From Pseudomonas fluorescens (lineage in GTDB: Bacteria; Pseudomonadota; Gammaproteobacteria; Pseudomonadales; Pseudomonadaceae): DNA of 64,000 bases. Below the pieces are notes generated by a model. That model did no database searches, was not told the origin of the DNA, and saw only the letters and a list, made by a program, of their open reading frames with translations. Of this stretch, positions 28,334 through 38,367 are shown in pieces. Location of the stretch: assembly GCF_902497855.1 (NCBI RefSeq), contig NZ_CABVHU010000003.1, positions 372,001 through 436,000 on the forward strand, in the 5' to 3' direction. Each line of letters starts with the position of its first letter. Within the stretch, counting starts at the first letter, position 1. The translations under genes and the position numbers were made by a program.

Positions 28334-31300
28334 TAGCCAGCCTCTTTAGAAGGTTCAAGAGCGTCATCCTGGTCAGCGGTCTTGCGCTGCCCCATGGCCG
28401 ACACAGTGACGAAAAACAGGGGGACCCAGAAGATCGCCAGGACCGTGGCCGTGATCATACCGCCGATTACCCCGGTACCGATCGCATGTTGGCTACCCGA
28501 ACCTGCCCCCGTGGAAATGGCCAGCGGTACCACACCGAGGACGAAGGCGAGCGAGGTCATGATGATCGGTCGCAAACGCATCCGGCAGGCTTCGATCGCT
28601 GCATCGCGCAGGCTACGCCCCTGTTCATGCAGTTCCTTGGCGAATTCGACGATCAGGATGGCGTTTTTCGCCGCCAGACCGATGGTCGTCAACAGGCCCA
28701 CCTGGAAGTACACGTCGTTGGACAGGCCGCGCAGGCTGGTCGCCATCAGCGCCCCGATGATGCCCAACGGCACCACCAGCATCACCGCGATCGGGATCGA
28801 CCAGCTTTCATACAACGCCGCCAGGCACAGGAACACCATCAGCAGCGACAACGCGTACAGCGCCGGCGCTTGCGAGCCGGACAGGCGTTCCTCGTACGAC
28901 AGGCCGGTCCAGGAAATACCGACACCGGCCGGCAGTTTCTTGGCCAGGGCTTCGACTTCGGCCATGGCTTCACCGGTGGAATAGCCGGGCGCCGGAGCAC
29001 CGAGGATTTCCATCGCTTCCACGCCGTTGTAACGCGACAGCTTCGGCGCACCGTAGATCCACTCACCCTTGGCGAAGGCCGAGAACGGCACCATGGTCCC
29101 GGCGCTATTGCGCACATACCACTTCTTCACGTCCTCGGGACTCATGCGCGCACCTGGCTCGCCTTGCAGATAGACCTTCTTCACCCGACCGCGGTCGATG
29201 AAGTCGTTCACGTAGCTACTGCCGAGGGCAATCGACAAGGTGTTGTTGATATCGGTGAGGGTCACGCCCAAGGCGCTGGCCTTCTCGTCATCGATTTCCA
29301 GCTGGTATTGCGGCTCGTCGTTCAGACCGTTGGGACGCACTTGCGAGAGGACCTTGCTTTGCGCCGCCAGGCCGAGGAACTGGTTGCGCGCTTCCATCAG
29401 CTTGTCGTGACCGATACCGGCGCGGTCCTGGAGGAACACGTCGAAACCGGTGGCGTTACCCAGTTCGAGTACCGCCGGTGGTGCAAAAGCAAACACCATG
29501 GCATCACGGAAGGTGAAGAAGTGCTGCTGGGCTCGCGCCGCCAGCTTGAACACGCTGTTGTCGGCGTTACGCTCGCCCCAGGGTTTAAGCATGATGAACG
29601 CCATGCCCGAGCTCTGGCCACGACCGGCGAAGTTGAAGCCGGTCACGGTAAACACCGAGGCCACCGCATCGCCTTCGCCGCCGTCCTTGCTCGGACGCAG
29701 CAGGAATTCACGCATCTCGTCCACCACCACCTGCGTGCGCTGGGCACTGGAGCCGGCGGGGGTCTGCACCTGGGCAAACAGCACGCCCTGGTCTTCTTCC
29801 GGCAGGAACGCCGTTGGAATCCGAGTGAACAGCCAGATCATGCCGACCAGGATGACGAGGTAGGCCAGCAGGTAGGGCGCCTTGTTCGAGAGCATATTGC
29901 CCACGCCACGCTCGTAGCTCCTGACACCACGGTCGAAATTGCGGTTGAACCAGCCGAAGAAGCCGCGTTTGGGCGTGCCGTGCTCGCCTTTGGGAATCGG
30001 CTTGAGCATGGTGGCGCACAGGGCCGGGGTGAAGATCAGCGCGACCAGTACCGACAAGGCCATGGCCGAGACGATGGTGATCGAGAACTGCTTGTAGATC
30101 ACACCGGTGGAGCCGCTGAAGAACGCCATCGGCAGCAGTACCGCCGACAGCACCAGGGCGATGCCGACCAGCGCACCCTGGATCTGCCCCATGGATTTCT
30201 TCGTGGCCTCCTTGGGTGACAGGCCTTCTTCGCTCATGACCCGTTCGACGTTTTCCACCACGACGATGGCGTCGTCCACCAGCAAGCCGATGGCCAGCAC
30301 CATGCCGAACATGGTCAGGGTGTTGATGCTGAAACCAAATGCCGCGAGGATCCCGAAGGTACCCAGCAACACCACCGGGACCGTCATCGTGGTGATGACG
30401 GTGGCGCGGAAGTTCTGCAGGAACAGGAACATCACCAGGAACACCAGCACGACCGCTTCGACCAGGGTTTCAACCACGCCCTTGATCGATTCGGTCACCA
30501 CCGGCGTGGTGTCGTACGGGAACACCACTTCCATGCCTTGCGGGAAGAATGGCTTGAGGGTGTCGATGGTCTTGCGCAGGGCTTTGGCCGTATCGAGGGC
30601 GTTGGCACCGTTGGCCAGTTTCACCGCCAGACCGGAGGCCGGGCTGCCGTTGAACTGGGCGCTGATCGCATAGTTCTCACCCCCCAGGCCGACATCCGCG
30701 ACGTCGCCGACGCGCACTTGCGAGCCGTCCTTGTTGACCTTGAGCAGGATCGCCTTGAACTGCTCGGCCGTCTGCAGACGGGTCTTGCCGATGATCGTCG
30801 CGTTCAGCTGTTGGCCGGCGACCGCTGGCAGGCCGCCGAGTTGACCGGACGACACCTGGACGTTCTGCGCCGCGATGGCGGTTTTCACGTCCACCGGGGT
30901 CAGGTTGTAGTTGTTGAGCTTGGCCGGGTCGAGCCAGATCCGCATCGCGTACTGGGCACCGAAGACCTGGAAGTCACCGACACCGGCGGTCCGCGAGATC
31001 GGATCCTGCATGTTCGACACGATGTAGTTGGACAGGTCGTCCTTGGTCATGCTGCCGTCACGCGACACCACACCGATCACCAGCAGGAAGTTTTTTACTG
31101 CCTTGGTCACGCGGATCCCCTGTTGCTGCACTTCTTGCGGCAGCAGCGGGGTGGCCAGGTTCAGTTTGTTCTGCACCTGAACCTGCGCAGTATCGGAGTT
31201 GGTGCCCTGCTCGAAGGTCGCGGTAATGGTCATGCTGCCGTCGGAGTTACTTTCCGAGGAGACATAACGCAGGTTATCGATACCGTTGAGCTGTTGTTCG

Positions 31301-31494
31301 ATCACCTGCACCACGGTGTCCTGCACGGTTTGTGCGGACGCGCCCGGGTAGGTCACCTGGATCGCAATGGCCGGAGGCGCGATGCTCGGGTACTGGTTGA
31401 TCGGCAGTTTGAGGATCGAGAGTGCCCCGACCAGCATGATCACCAGGGCTATTACCCAGGCGAAAATCGGACGGTCGATAAAAAATTTCGACAT
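28333..31494 (-). CDS. ttgB: TtgB/EmhB, RND multidrug efflux pump
   Basis: 1053-aa HAE1-family inner-membrane proton antiporter, full length. N-terminus [20 protein letters not shown] is standard. Proton-relay residues are visible in TM4 ([20 protein letters not shown], Asp pair) and the C-terminal [20 protein letters not shown] (Lys). Two large periplasmic loops lie between TM1-2 and TM7-8. It is 3 bp downstream of ttgA and overlaps ttgC. Confidence 0.96.
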   Translation of the reverse strand: MSKFFIDRPIFAWVIALVIMLVGALSILKLPINQYPSIAPPAIAIQVTYPGASAQTVQDTVVQVIEQQLNGIDNLRYVSSESNSDGSMTITATFEQGTNSDTAQVQVQNKLNLATPLLPQEVQQQGIRVTKAVKNFLLVIGVVSRDGSMTKDDLSNYIVSNMQDPISRTAGVGDFQVFGAQYAMRIWLDPAKLNNYNLTPVDVKTAIAAQNVQVSSGQLGGLPAVAGQQLNATIIGKTRLQTAEQFKAILLKVNKDGSQVRVGDVADVGLGGENYAISAQFNGSPASGLAVKLANGANALDTAKALRKTIDTLKPFFPQGMEVVFPYDTTPVVTESIKGVVETLVEAVVLVFLVMFLFLQNFRATVITTMTVPVVLLGTFGILAAFGFSINTLTMFGMVLAIGLLVDDAIVVVENVERVMSEEGLSPKEATKKSMGQIQGALVGIALVLSAVLLPMAFFSGSTGVIYKQFSITIVSAMALSVLVALIFTPALCATMLKPIPKGEHGTPKRGFFGWFNRNFDRGVRSYERGVGNMLSNKAPYLLAYLVILVGMIWLFTRIPTAFLPEEDQGVLFAQVQTPAGSSAQRTQVVVDEMREFLLRPSKDGGEGDAVASVFTVTGFNFAGRGQSSGMAFIMLKPWGERNADNSVFKLAARAQQHFFTFRDAMVFAFAPPAVLELGNATGFDVFLQDRAGIGHDKLMEARNQFLGLAAQSKVLSQVRPNGLNDEPQYQLEIDDEKASALGVTLTDINNTLSIALGSSYVNDFIDRGRVKKVYLQGEPGARMSPEDVKKWYVRNSAGTMVPFSAFAKGEWIYGAPKLSRYNGVEAMEILGAPAPGYSTGEAMAEVEALAKKLPAGVGISWTGLSYEERLSGSQAPALYALSLLMVFLCLAALYESWSIPIAVMLVVPLGIIGALMATSLRGLSNDVYFQVGLLTTIGLAAKNAILIVEFAKELHEQGRSLRDAAIEACRMRLRPIIMTSLAFVLGVVPLAISTGAGSGSQHAIGTGVIGGMITATVLAIFWVPLFFVTVSAMGQRKTADQDDALEPSKEAG

Positions 31495-31497
31495 GGT

Positions 31498-32655
31498 TTA
31501 CTCCCCTTTGCCGCTGGCAGCCTGGTCAGCTACCTGTGCGGGGACCGGGTTCTTTGCGCCAACGTTAGTCGCTTCAGTGGCTTTGACTTCAATGCCAGGC
31601 TTGACGTATTGCAGCCCTTCGGTGATCAGTCGATCGCCGGCCTTCAGACCGTCTTCGATCAGCCATTGGCTGCCCACCGTGCGGCTGGCCTTGAGCTGAC
31701 GCAGTTCGACCTTGTTGTCCGGGCCGACGACCAGCGCGGTCGGGCTGCCCTTGAGGTCGCGGGTCACGCCTTGTTGTGGCGCAAGGATCGCCGCGCTGTT
31801 CACGCCGGCCTGCAGCTGGGCGTGAACGAACATGCCCGGCAGCAGGGTGTGGTCAGGGTTGGGGAACACCGCACGCAAGGTCACGGAACCGGTGGTCTGG
31901 TCAACCGAGACTTCGGAGAACTCGAGCTTGCCCGGCTGTTTGTACTCGCTGCCGTCTTCGAGGGTCAGCTTGACCGCCGCGGCGGTGTCGCCAGCCTTTT
32001 GCAGGCGACCGCTTTCCAGTTCGCGGCGCAGCTCGAGCAGCTCCACGGACGACTGGGTCACGTCGACGTAAATCGGGTCGAGCTGCTGGATCACGGCCAT
32101 GGCATCGGCCTGGCCATTGGTCACCAGCGCGCCTTCGGTCACCGAAGAGCGGCCGATGCGGCCGGAGATCGGCGCGTACACCTTGGTGTAGCGCACATTG
32201 ATCTGGGCGGTTTGCATGCTCGCTTCCGCTTGCAGCCGGTTGGCCAGGGCCGTGTCGTATTCCTGGCGGCTGACAGCCTGCTCCTTGACCAGTTGCTGGT
32301 AACGATCAGAGATCGACTTGGTCTGTTGCAGGTTCGCCTGGGCGCTTTTCAGGGTGGCTTCATAAACGGCCGGATCGATCTGATACAGCTGCTGGCCGGC
32401 CTTGACGTCGCCGCCTTCCTTGAACAGGCGCTTGAGAATGATGCCGTTGACCTGCGGGCGAACTTCGGCGATGCGGAACGCGCTGGTGCGGCCCGGCAGT
32501 TCGGATGTCAGGGTGAAGGCTTGTGGTTGCAGGGTTACGACGCCGACCTGAGGGGGCGGTGCAACAGGCGCGGCCTCTTCCTTTTTGCATCCGCTAAGCA
32601 GTGTTGCCAAGGCGACGGCGGTGACCAGAGCGGTAACAGCTGGCTTGAATTGCAT
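31498..32655 (-). CDS. ttgA: TtgA/EmhA, periplasmic adaptor of RND efflux pump
   Basis: 385-aa membrane-fusion protein. Lipoprotein signal ending LLSGCKKEE (Cys near residue 23). The usual order of domains follows: barrel-sandwich (SELPGRTSAFRIAEVRPQVN), alpha-hairpin (LKSAQANLQQTKSISDRYQQ) and beta-barrel (YAPISGRIGRSSVTEGALV). First gene of the operon, transcribed from the region shared with ttgR. Confidence 0.95.
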   Translation of the reverse strand: MQFKPAVTALVTAVALATLLSGCKKEEAAPVAPPPQVGVVTLQPQAFTLTSELPGRTSAFRIAEVRPQVNGIILKRLFKEGGDVKAGQQLYQIDPAVYEATLKSAQANLQQTKSISDRYQQLVKEQAVSRQEYDTALANRLQAEASMQTAQINVRYTKVYAPISGRIGRSSVTEGALVTNGQADAMAVIQQLDPIYVDVTQSSVELLELRRELESGRLQKAGDTAAAVKLTLEDGSEYKQPGKLEFSEVSVDQTTGSVTLRAVFPNPDHTLLPGMFVHAQLQAGVNSAAILAPQQGVTRDLKGSPTALVVGPDNKVELRQLKASRTVGSQWLIEDGLKAGDRLITEGLQYVKPGIEVKATEATNVGAKNPVPAQVADQAASGKGE

Positions 32656-32734
32656 GAAAATCCTCGGGTCAGGCGCGCACAGTGCGCACTCGAAAGGTGG
32701 AAAGGTAAAAATTTTGCGCTGAGTGGATAAGTAG

Positions 32735-32775
32735 CTTGCTAAGTAATATACTTACGTTCATGGTTGTTTGTAAAT
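32735..32775. promoter_or_regulatory. TtgR/EmhR-type operator in the ttgA-ttgR intergenic region
   Basis: The segment contains CTTGCTAAGTAATATACTTA followed by GTTCATGGTTGTTTG. Read on the minus strand it closely resembles the operator described for TtgR at P. putida ttgABC (CAAACAACCATGAA then TAAGTATATT). It lies 80-120 bp before ttgA and 146 bp before ttgR, so it can repress both. Confidence 0.8.
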
Positions 32776-32920
32776 AGCTGAACCGTGTCACCTTGACGTT
32801 ACACAGATTGTTCAAGGGTTCGAATTGTAGGCCGGGGACGACGCCTGAGAGCGCTCGCCTCACTTTTATTCAGCTGATATTCAGACATCGCTGAAGCATC
32901 CTGATTGAGGTTGTACTGCC

Positions 32921-33553
32921 ATGGTCCGTCGTACCAAAGAGGAAGCTCAAGAAACCCGTAGCCAGATACTCGAAGCGGCCGAAAAAGCCTTTTTCGAGCG
33001 GGGCGTGGCGCGCACGACACTGGCGGAAATCGCGACCCTGGCCGGCGTCACGCGCGGGGCCATCTATTGGCATTTCAGCAACAAGGCGGCCGTGGTACAG
33101 GCCATGCTCGACAGCTTGCATGAGCCGCTGGACGAGATGGCCAAGGCCAGCGAAAGCGCAGATGAACCTGACCCGCTGGGCTGCATGCGCAAGCTGTTGA
33201 TTCATTTGTTTCATCAGGTTGCGCTGGACCCGAAAACCCGACGCCTCAATGAGATTCTGTTTCATAAGTGCGAATTCACCGATGAAATGTGCGACCTGCG
33301 CCAGCAGCGCCGCGCGGCCAGTCTCGATTGCAATGTGCGGATCGCCCTGGCCCTGAGTAATGCAGTGAATCGGGGACAGTTGCCGGAAAACCTCGACACC
33401 GCCCGTGCCGCCATCAGCCTGCATGCCTACATCGATGGCATCCTGTACCAGTGGCTGTTGGCCCCCGACAGTTTTGAACTGCACGCCGAAGCCGAGCGTT
33501 GGGCCGATACAGGGTTGGATATGCTGCGCTTGAGCCCGAGTCTGTGCAAATAA
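32921..33553 (+). CDS. ttgR: TtgR/EmhR, TetR-family repressor of the RND pump
   Basis: 210 aa. TetR helix-turn-helix at the N-terminus ([20 protein letters not shown] then [20 protein letters not shown]) with the AcrR/TtgR-type C-terminal ligand domain ([20 protein letters not shown]). Divergent from ttgABC with a matching operator. Drug or aromatic ligands are expected to release it. The 33554-33803 stretch after it shows nothing recognisable. Confidence 0.93.
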   Translation: MVRRTKEEAQETRSQILEAAEKAFFERGVARTTLAEIATLAGVTRGAIYWHFSNKAAVVQAMLDSLHEPLDEMAKASESADEPDPLGCMRKLLIHLFHQVALDPKTRRLNEILFHKCEFTDEMCDLRQQRRAASLDCNVRIALALSNAVNRGQLPENLDTARAAISLHAYIDGILYQWLLAPDSFELHAEAERWADTGLDMLRLSPSLCK

Positions 33554-33803
33554 AACAAAATGAACAAATGAGTCCGGTTCTGACAATGCTTGGCAGGGGG
33601 TGATACTCCGTTCTGTGCTCGCGTCGTCGCAACGGGATGCTTTTATATACGTAGACTCTTAAGGATGACAGCGGGCGAACCCGGTATTTTGTAGGGATTT
33701 TGTGTCGAGTTTGAATGAGTGTGGCGTCGGCGTGATCGGCATTGCGTTGGATTTGCCTCAGTGATCTTGCTGCCGCCTGGCTGCAGCGCACGTGCTGAAA
33801 GGG

Positions 33804-34289
33804 TCAGAACATCAGTCCCATCCGCCGCTCGTAACCGATCCGGCCCTTATAGGCCTCGCCGCTGTCGACCCAGCCGAATTTTGCGTAAAGCGCGATGGCC
33901 GACACGTTGTCGGCATCCACTGACAATTCCAGCCCCTTGATCTCCGGCCAGGCCTGGCGCGCCACCTCGGGCAATGCCTGCAGGCAAGTCTTGCCGTAAC
34001 CCTTGCCCTGAACGCGGTGATCCACTTGCAATGCATGCAGGGTCGCGCTGTGTTCGTCGGCCCAGGCGGGTAGTACCGGCGGGCGTTTGAGCAGTAGAAA
34101 AGCCACGGGAATATCCTCGGCCAGCAGGGCAAATCCCTTGACCCCGGGGCCGGGCTTTGACAGCAAGGTGTGCAACGCACCATGGATGTCGCCGGAGAAC
34201 CTGATTTGTTCTTTATGCACTTCAATGGCCTCGACCTGCCGGCGCTGGAGCGCGTTCAGGCTTTCGTAAGGCACGAGTCTGGCTGTCAC
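33804..34289 (-). CDS. GNAT-family N-acetyltransferase
   Basis: 161-aa cytoplasmic acetyltransferase. The acetyl-CoA loop is seen in LHALQVDHRVQGKGYGKTCL (Q/RxxGxG pattern near residue 95), and the C-terminal GLELSVDADNVSAIALYAKF matches GNAT motif B. The N-terminal extension is slightly degenerate. Acceptor substrate unknown. Monocistronic, divergent from the next gene. Confidence 0.87.
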   Translation of the reverse strand: MTARLVPYESLNALQRRQVEAIEVHKEQIRFSGDIHGALHTLLSKPGPGVKGFALLAEDIPVAFLLLKRPPVLPAWADEHSATLHALQVDHRVQGKGYGKTCLQALPEVARQAWPEIKGLELSVDADNVSAIALYAKFGWVDSGEAYKGRIGYERRMGLMF

Positions 34290-34429
34290 TGGAGTATCCT
34301 TTTTCCATTACCAAGATGTTTCAGATTCTAACGAGTTTGTGCCGATGGATTATTTTTATTTCGGTTGTCGATTTGGCGTATTGCCAGACGACAAAGGGTG
34401 TCTTCCAACAAAAACCACGGAGAACCACC

Positions 34430-34855
34430 ATGAACGCTACCCACGAGATCCAGACCCTGATCGACACCTATCGTCAGGCGGTCATCGCCAAGGATGTCGA
34501 GAAAATCATGGCCCTGTATGCCGACGACATCGTCTCCTACGACGCCGTCAAGGCCCTGCAATTCCGGGGCAAGGCCGCTTACCGCGCGCATTGGCTGGAG
34601 TGCATGGAAATGTGCCAGGGCGCGCACACCTTTGACTTCGACCAGATGAACATCGTGGCGGACGAGCACATCGCCTTCGCCCACTGGCTGGCCCATTGCG
34701 GGGGCACCAATGACAAGGGTGAAACCCAGGCCTGCTGGATGCGCGTGACCGCCTGTTATCGGCGCGAGGCCGGACAATGGCGCATCGTCCACGAACACTG
34801 GTCGGCCCCGTTCGACATGACGAGCGGCACGGCGCTGTTCAATCTGGAACCTTGA
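34430..34855 (+). CDS. SnoaL/DUF4440-like (NTF2-fold) protein
   Basis: 141 aa starting at 34430 after SD ACGGAGAA; a longer frame from 34316 would run through the promoter. NTF2-like start (THEIQTLIDTYRQAVIAKDV then EKIMALYADDIVSYDA) and end (WRIVHEHWSAPFDMTSG) match the polyketide-cyclase/ketosteroid-isomerase-like superfamily. Such genes often travel with YciI/DGPF proteins and ECF42 sigma factors, as here (next two genes). Function unknown. Confidence 0.85.
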   Translation: MNATHEIQTLIDTYRQAVIAKDVEKIMALYADDIVSYDAVKALQFRGKAAYRAHWLECMEMCQGAHTFDFDQMNIVADEHIAFAHWLAHCGGTNDKGETQACWMRVTACYRREAGQWRIVHEHWSAPFDMTSGTALFNLEP

Positions 34856-34954
34856 TCGCCTGGCGGTTGATCGGCAAACAGCGCCATAACGCCAATCTGC
34901 AGCCATAGTTGATCAGTTCGATTAGGGCAGAGCCTCAAGAAACGGAGAGCGTCC

Positions 34955-35299
34955 ATGAAATACCTATGCCTGGTCTACAGCAACGAGCTCGAGTTGCATT
35001 CGCAGCCCGACAGCCCGAAAGATGCCGAATGCATGGCCTACGCCGAGTCGATCCAGGGCAGTGGCCGGATGCTCGCGGCCGAAGCGCTGGAGTCGGTGCA
35101 GACCGCGACCACGGTGCGCATGCGCAACGGGAAAATGTCGATCACCGACGGCCCGTTCGCCGAAACCAAGGAGCAGTTGGCCGGCTTCTACCTGATCGAT
35201 GCCAAGGACCTCAATGAAGCCCTCCAGGTCGCCGGCAACATCCCGGCGGCCCGGGTGGGCTGTGTCGAGGTGCGCCCCGTTCGCCAGTTGAATCCCTGA
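34955..35299 (+). CDS. YciI/DGPF-domain protein
   Basis: 114 aa. Contains the family motif TDGPFAETKEQLAGFYLIDA near residues 65-85, for which the DGPF group is named, and the conserved N-terminal MKYLCLVYS. Strong SD (ACGGAGAG). These proteins are the conserved neighbours of ECF42 sigma factors; here the sigma factor gene begins 97 bp later on the same strand. Biochemical role unresolved. Confidence 0.9.
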   Translation: MKYLCLVYSNELELHSQPDSPKDAECMAYAESIQGSGRMLAAEALESVQTATTVRMRNGKMSITDGPFAETKEQLAGFYLIDAKDLNEALQVAGNIPAARVGCVEVRPVRQLNP

Positions 35300-35325
35300 A
35301 CCTTCATCAAAAACAGGAGATCTGC

Positions 35326-35397
35326 ATGAGCCCGCAACCTTGTAACAAGCAACCTGCCGAAGTCGGGTCAGCGATGACCGAAGGCCTGCCGGGCTGA
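35326..35397 (+). CDS. Candidate 23-aa leader peptide coupled to the sigma factor
   Basis: Short ORF MSPQPCNKQPAEVGSAMTEG plus three residues. It has a good SD (ACAGGAGAT) and its TGA overlaps the sigma-factor ATG (TGATG). The sigma factor itself lacks a clear SD, so translation probably enters through this ORF. It may be a regulatory leader, or what remains of another DGPF gene. Confidence 0.5.
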   Translation: MSPQPCNKQPAEVGSAMTEGLPG

Positions 35398-36638
35398 TGC
35401 CTGACGTCGCGGTTACGGCTCGGGTCGAACAGGTCTACCGTGAAGACTCGCGGCGGATCCTGGCGACCCTGATCCGCCTGCTCGGCGATTTCGATCTTGC
35501 CGAAGAGGCCTTGCACGAGGCGTTTTTCGTCGCGGTCGAGCGCTGGCAGCGTGACGGTGTGCCGGACAATCCGCGGGCCTGGCTGGTGTCCACCGGGCGC
35601 TTCAAGGCCATTGATGTGTTGCGTCGGCGCGCGCGCTTCAACGCGTCCCGGCCACTGTTGATTGCGCAACTGGAGGCGCTGGAGCAGGCCGACTGGAGTG
35701 ACGAAAACGTGGAAGACGACCGCCTGCGCCTGATCTTTACCTGCTGTCACCCGGCACTGGCGGCGGACGCCCAGGTGCCGTTGACCCTGCGGGAAGTCTG
35801 CGACCTGACCACCGAAGAAATCGCCCGGGCCTTCCTCTCGGCACCGGCCACCATTGCCCAGCGCATCGTGAGGGCCAAAGCGAAAATCCGTGACGCGAAC
35901 ATTCCCTATCAAGTGCCGACCCTGGCCGAATTGCCCGAACGCCTCGACAGCGTGCTGCGGGTGATTTACCTGGTATTCAACGAAGGTTATTCGGCGTCCG
36001 TCGGCGCCGAATTGACCCGTGAGGAGTTGACCCGCGAAGCGATACGGCTCGGCCGCTTGCTGGTCGAGTTGCTGCCGGAACCGGAGGTGATGGGCCTGCT
36101 GGCGTTGATGCTGTTGCACGAGTCGCGGCGCCTGGCCAGGACCTCGGCCAGTGGCGAGCTGATTGTGCTGGATGAACAGGATCGTTCGCTGTGGGATGCC
36201 GGGATGATCGCCGAAGGTTGCGCGCTGGTGGAGCGGGCACTGACCACCCGGCGTTTCGGGCCGTATTGCCTGCAGGCGGCGATCGCGGCGGTACACGCCG
36301 AAGCGCCGAGGGCGGGGGAGACGGACTGGCCGCAGATTGTCGGCCTGTATGACGTGCTGTTGCACGCCATGCCTTCACCGGTGATCGAACTGAACCGGGC
36401 TGCGGCATTGGCCAAGCGGGATGGACCGTTGGCGGGGCTGACCTTGATCGAAGGGATTTTGCAGCGCGGTGAGCTGCTGGATTACCACTTGGCGCATTCG
36501 GCGCGGGCCGAGTTTTGTCGGCAGTTGGGGCGGGTGGATGAAGCGCGGGCGGCGTATGAGCGGGCGCTTGAATTGACGCAACAGGTGCCGGAGCGGCGGT
36601 TTATCGAGGGGCGGCTCAAGGGGTTGGGAGTGAGGTGA
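35397..36638 (+). CDS. ECF-type sigma factor, ECF42 group, with C-terminal extension
   Basis: 413 aa, about twice an ordinary ECF sigma factor. Sigma-2 (RVEQVYREDSRRILATLIRL ... DFDLAEEALHEAFFVAVERW) and sigma-4 (TLREVCDLTTEEIARAFLSA then PATIAQRIVRAKAKIR) occupy about residues 1-180. The rest is the helical, TPR-like C-terminal extension (PSPVIELNRAAALAKRDGPL) typical of ECF42, known to be needed for activity in place of an anti-sigma factor. Neighbouring YciI gene fits this group. Confidence 0.9.
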   Translation: MPDVAVTARVEQVYREDSRRILATLIRLLGDFDLAEEALHEAFFVAVERWQRDGVPDNPRAWLVSTGRFKAIDVLRRRARFNASRPLLIAQLEALEQADWSDENVEDDRLRLIFTCCHPALAADAQVPLTLREVCDLTTEEIARAFLSAPATIAQRIVRAKAKIRDANIPYQVPTLAELPERLDSVLRVIYLVFNEGYSASVGAELTREELTREAIRLGRLLVELLPEPEVMGLLALMLLHESRRLARTSASGELIVLDEQDRSLWDAGMIAEGCALVERALTTRRFGPYCLQAAIAAVHAEAPRAGETDWPQIVGLYDVLLHAMPSPVIELNRAAALAKRDGPLAGLTLIEGILQRGELLDYHLAHSARAEFCRQLGRVDEARAAYERALELTQQVPERRFIEGRLKGLGVR

Positions 36639-36649
36639 TCTTGCGGGCC

Positions 36650-36737
36650 TCTTCGCGGGCAAGCCTCGCTCCTACGGGGCCAGGTCAATCACAAGATGGG
36701 CTCGATCCTGTAGGAGCGAGGCTTGCCCGCGATGGCC
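36650..36737. repeat. REP pair (BIME)
   Basis: Inverted REPs TTCGCGGGCAAGCCTCGCTC and GAGCGAGGCTTGCCCGCGAT between convergent genes. Confidence 0.85.
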
Positions 36738-36743
36738 GCGCCG

Positions 36744-37598
36744 CTACTCCAGCATCTTGCCGATCAACCAACTCCCCGCCGGCCCCGGCGGATTCAACCG
36801 CGACCACAGCGCATCCACCGACACGGTCTTCGGCCAACCACGCACCTGAAGCTCGCGCAACGACCCCGCGCCAAAGCGTTCCACCAACCACCGGGGCAAC
36901 GGCGCCCAGCCGAATCCGCCCTGGGCCATTTCCAGCAGCATCAGGTAGCTCGGCGCCGACCAGACGCGCCCCTTCGCCCGGCTTTCATAGGGATTGACGA
37001 TGGTCGCCAGACGCAGTTCGCGGTGCTGTTGCAGCACCTCCTGATCCACCTTTGCCAACGCCGCCAACGGATGCCCGGGGGCGACGAACAGCGCGATTTC
37101 CGTGCGTTCGTCCACCGTCGAACTGGCCAGGTCCGGGGGGTAGCTGTCTTGCCGCTCGGCGAAGGCAACGTGGGCGCGACCGCTTTGCACCAGTGCCACC
37201 AGGTCATCGCATTCGGCAATCAGGCATTCGAGTTCCAGGTCCGGATAACGCTGTTCGAAGGTACTGAGTGCCGCTTCAAACCGGTCGGACTGGTAAGTGT
37301 CGGACAGCGCCACCGTCAGTTTCGCCTCGACCCCTTGGGACAATTGGCTGGCGGTCATTTCCAGGCGGCTGGTGGCTGCCAGAATCGCCTCGACACGCTG
37401 CAATACCACATGCCCGGCCGGGGTCAGGCCGGGCTTGCGGCTGCTGCGATCGAACAAGGTCAGGTTCAGGTCGATCTCCAGGCTGGCCACGGCCGCGCTG
37501 ATGGTCGACTGACTGCGGCCAAGCTTGCGCGCCGCCGCGGAGAACGAGCCTTGCGTCGCCGCCTGGACGAATGCCAGCAACACTTCGTGAGAGGCCAT
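36744..37598 (-). CDS. LysR-family transcriptional regulator
   Basis: 284 aa. N-terminal winged helix (FVQAATQGSFSAAARKLGRS then QSTISAAVASLEIDLNLTLF) and a periplasmic-binding-like effector domain (LTVALSDTYQSDRFEAALST). Divergent from the PACE efflux gene 89 bp away, which is its likely target by the usual LysR layout. Ligand unknown. Confidence 0.92.
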   Translation of the reverse strand: MASHEVLLAFVQAATQGSFSAAARKLGRSQSTISAAVASLEIDLNLTLFDRSSRKPGLTPAGHVVLQRVEAILAATSRLEMTASQLSQGVEAKLTVALSDTYQSDRFEAALSTFEQRYPDLELECLIAECDDLVALVQSGRAHVAFAERQDSYPPDLASSTVDERTEIALFVAPGHPLAALAKVDQEVLQQHRELRLATIVNPYESRAKGRVWSAPSYLMLLEMAQGGFGWAPLPRWLVERFGAGSLRELQVRGWPKTVSVDALWSRLNPPGPAGSWLIGKMLE

Positions 37599-37686
37599 GA
37601 ACTATCGCCCTGATCGATGGTTATTGGTTATGAAGTATCGGTGTGATGGCGGACCATGGCAACCACAGTCACCCAGGAGTCTGGTC

Positions 37687-38124
37687 ATGAACGCCAACAA
37701 ATCCATCACTGAACGTATTTTCCAGGCCATTGGTTTCGAACTGCTGGCGGTGTTGATCTGCACCCCGTTGCTCGCCTGGGTCATGGACAAACCAATGCTG
37801 GAAATGGGCGTGACGACCCTGGCCATCGCTGCATTGGCCCTGGCCTGGAACGTGGTCTTCAACGGCGTGTTCGATCGCGCGCTCAACCGTCTCGCCCTTG
37901 TGCGCAACGCCTGGGTTCGGGTCGTGCATGCCTTGCTGTTTGAAGGCGGGCTGGTCGCCGTCGGCGTGCCGCTGATTGCCTGGTGGCTGAATATCAGCCT
38001 GTGGCAAGCGTTCCTGCTGGACATCGGTGTATTGCTGTTTTTCCTGCCGTATACCTATGTTTATCACTGGGCGTATGACGTGGTGCGTGAGCGAGTGGTC
38101 ATGCGCACGTCTTACGATGGATAA
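37687..38124 (+). CDS. PACE-family efflux transporter
   Basis: 145 aa, two tandem bacterial transmembrane pair domains giving four helices, the architecture of AceI-like proton-coupled biocide/polyamine exporters. Seen: RIFQAIGFELLAVLICTPLL near the start (Glu in TM1), WNVVFNGVFDRALNR at the end of repeat 1, HALLFEGGLVAVGVPL in repeat 2 and YVYHWAYDVVRERVV at the end. Start at 37687, SD CAGGAG. Substrate cannot be predicted. Confidence 0.88.
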   Translation: MNANKSITERIFQAIGFELLAVLICTPLLAWVMDKPMLEMGVTTLAIAALALAWNVVFNGVFDRALNRLALVRNAWVRVVHALLFEGGLVAVGVPLIAWWLNISLWQAFLLDIGVLLFFLPYTYVYHWAYDVVRERVVMRTSYDG

Positions 38125-38127
38125 AGC

Positions 38128-38350
38128 AAAGATCGCAGCCTGCGGCAGCTCCTGCACCGATCGAATACAACCACCATGATGCGGATGTACCCAACCCCTG
38201 TAGGAGCTGGCTTGCCAGCGAAGGCGGCCTCGAGCCATACAGCGCCCACGAAGACGCCTTCGCCGGCAAGCCGGCTCCTACAGGGTGTGGTGTTGACCAC
38301 AAACCATTAGTACGCAGGTCAACAAGGCGCTGCCGCAGGCTGCGATCTTT
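38128..38350. repeat. Nested inverted repeats: 22-bp outer arms around a REP pair
   Basis: Perfect 22-bp inverted arms (38128-38149 and 38329-38350; core GATCGCAGCCTGCGGCAG) enclose an inverted REP pair (38199-38283). The whole 223-bp block could fold into a long cruciform or hairpin between convergent genes. Confidence 0.85.
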
Positions 38351-38367
38351 TGATCCTGGCGGTCTAC

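Noticed and set aside
27982..30219. 745-codon and 730-codon plus-strand frames across 27982-32730
   Set aside because: Antisense to the RND pump genes; no start signals or recognisable families.
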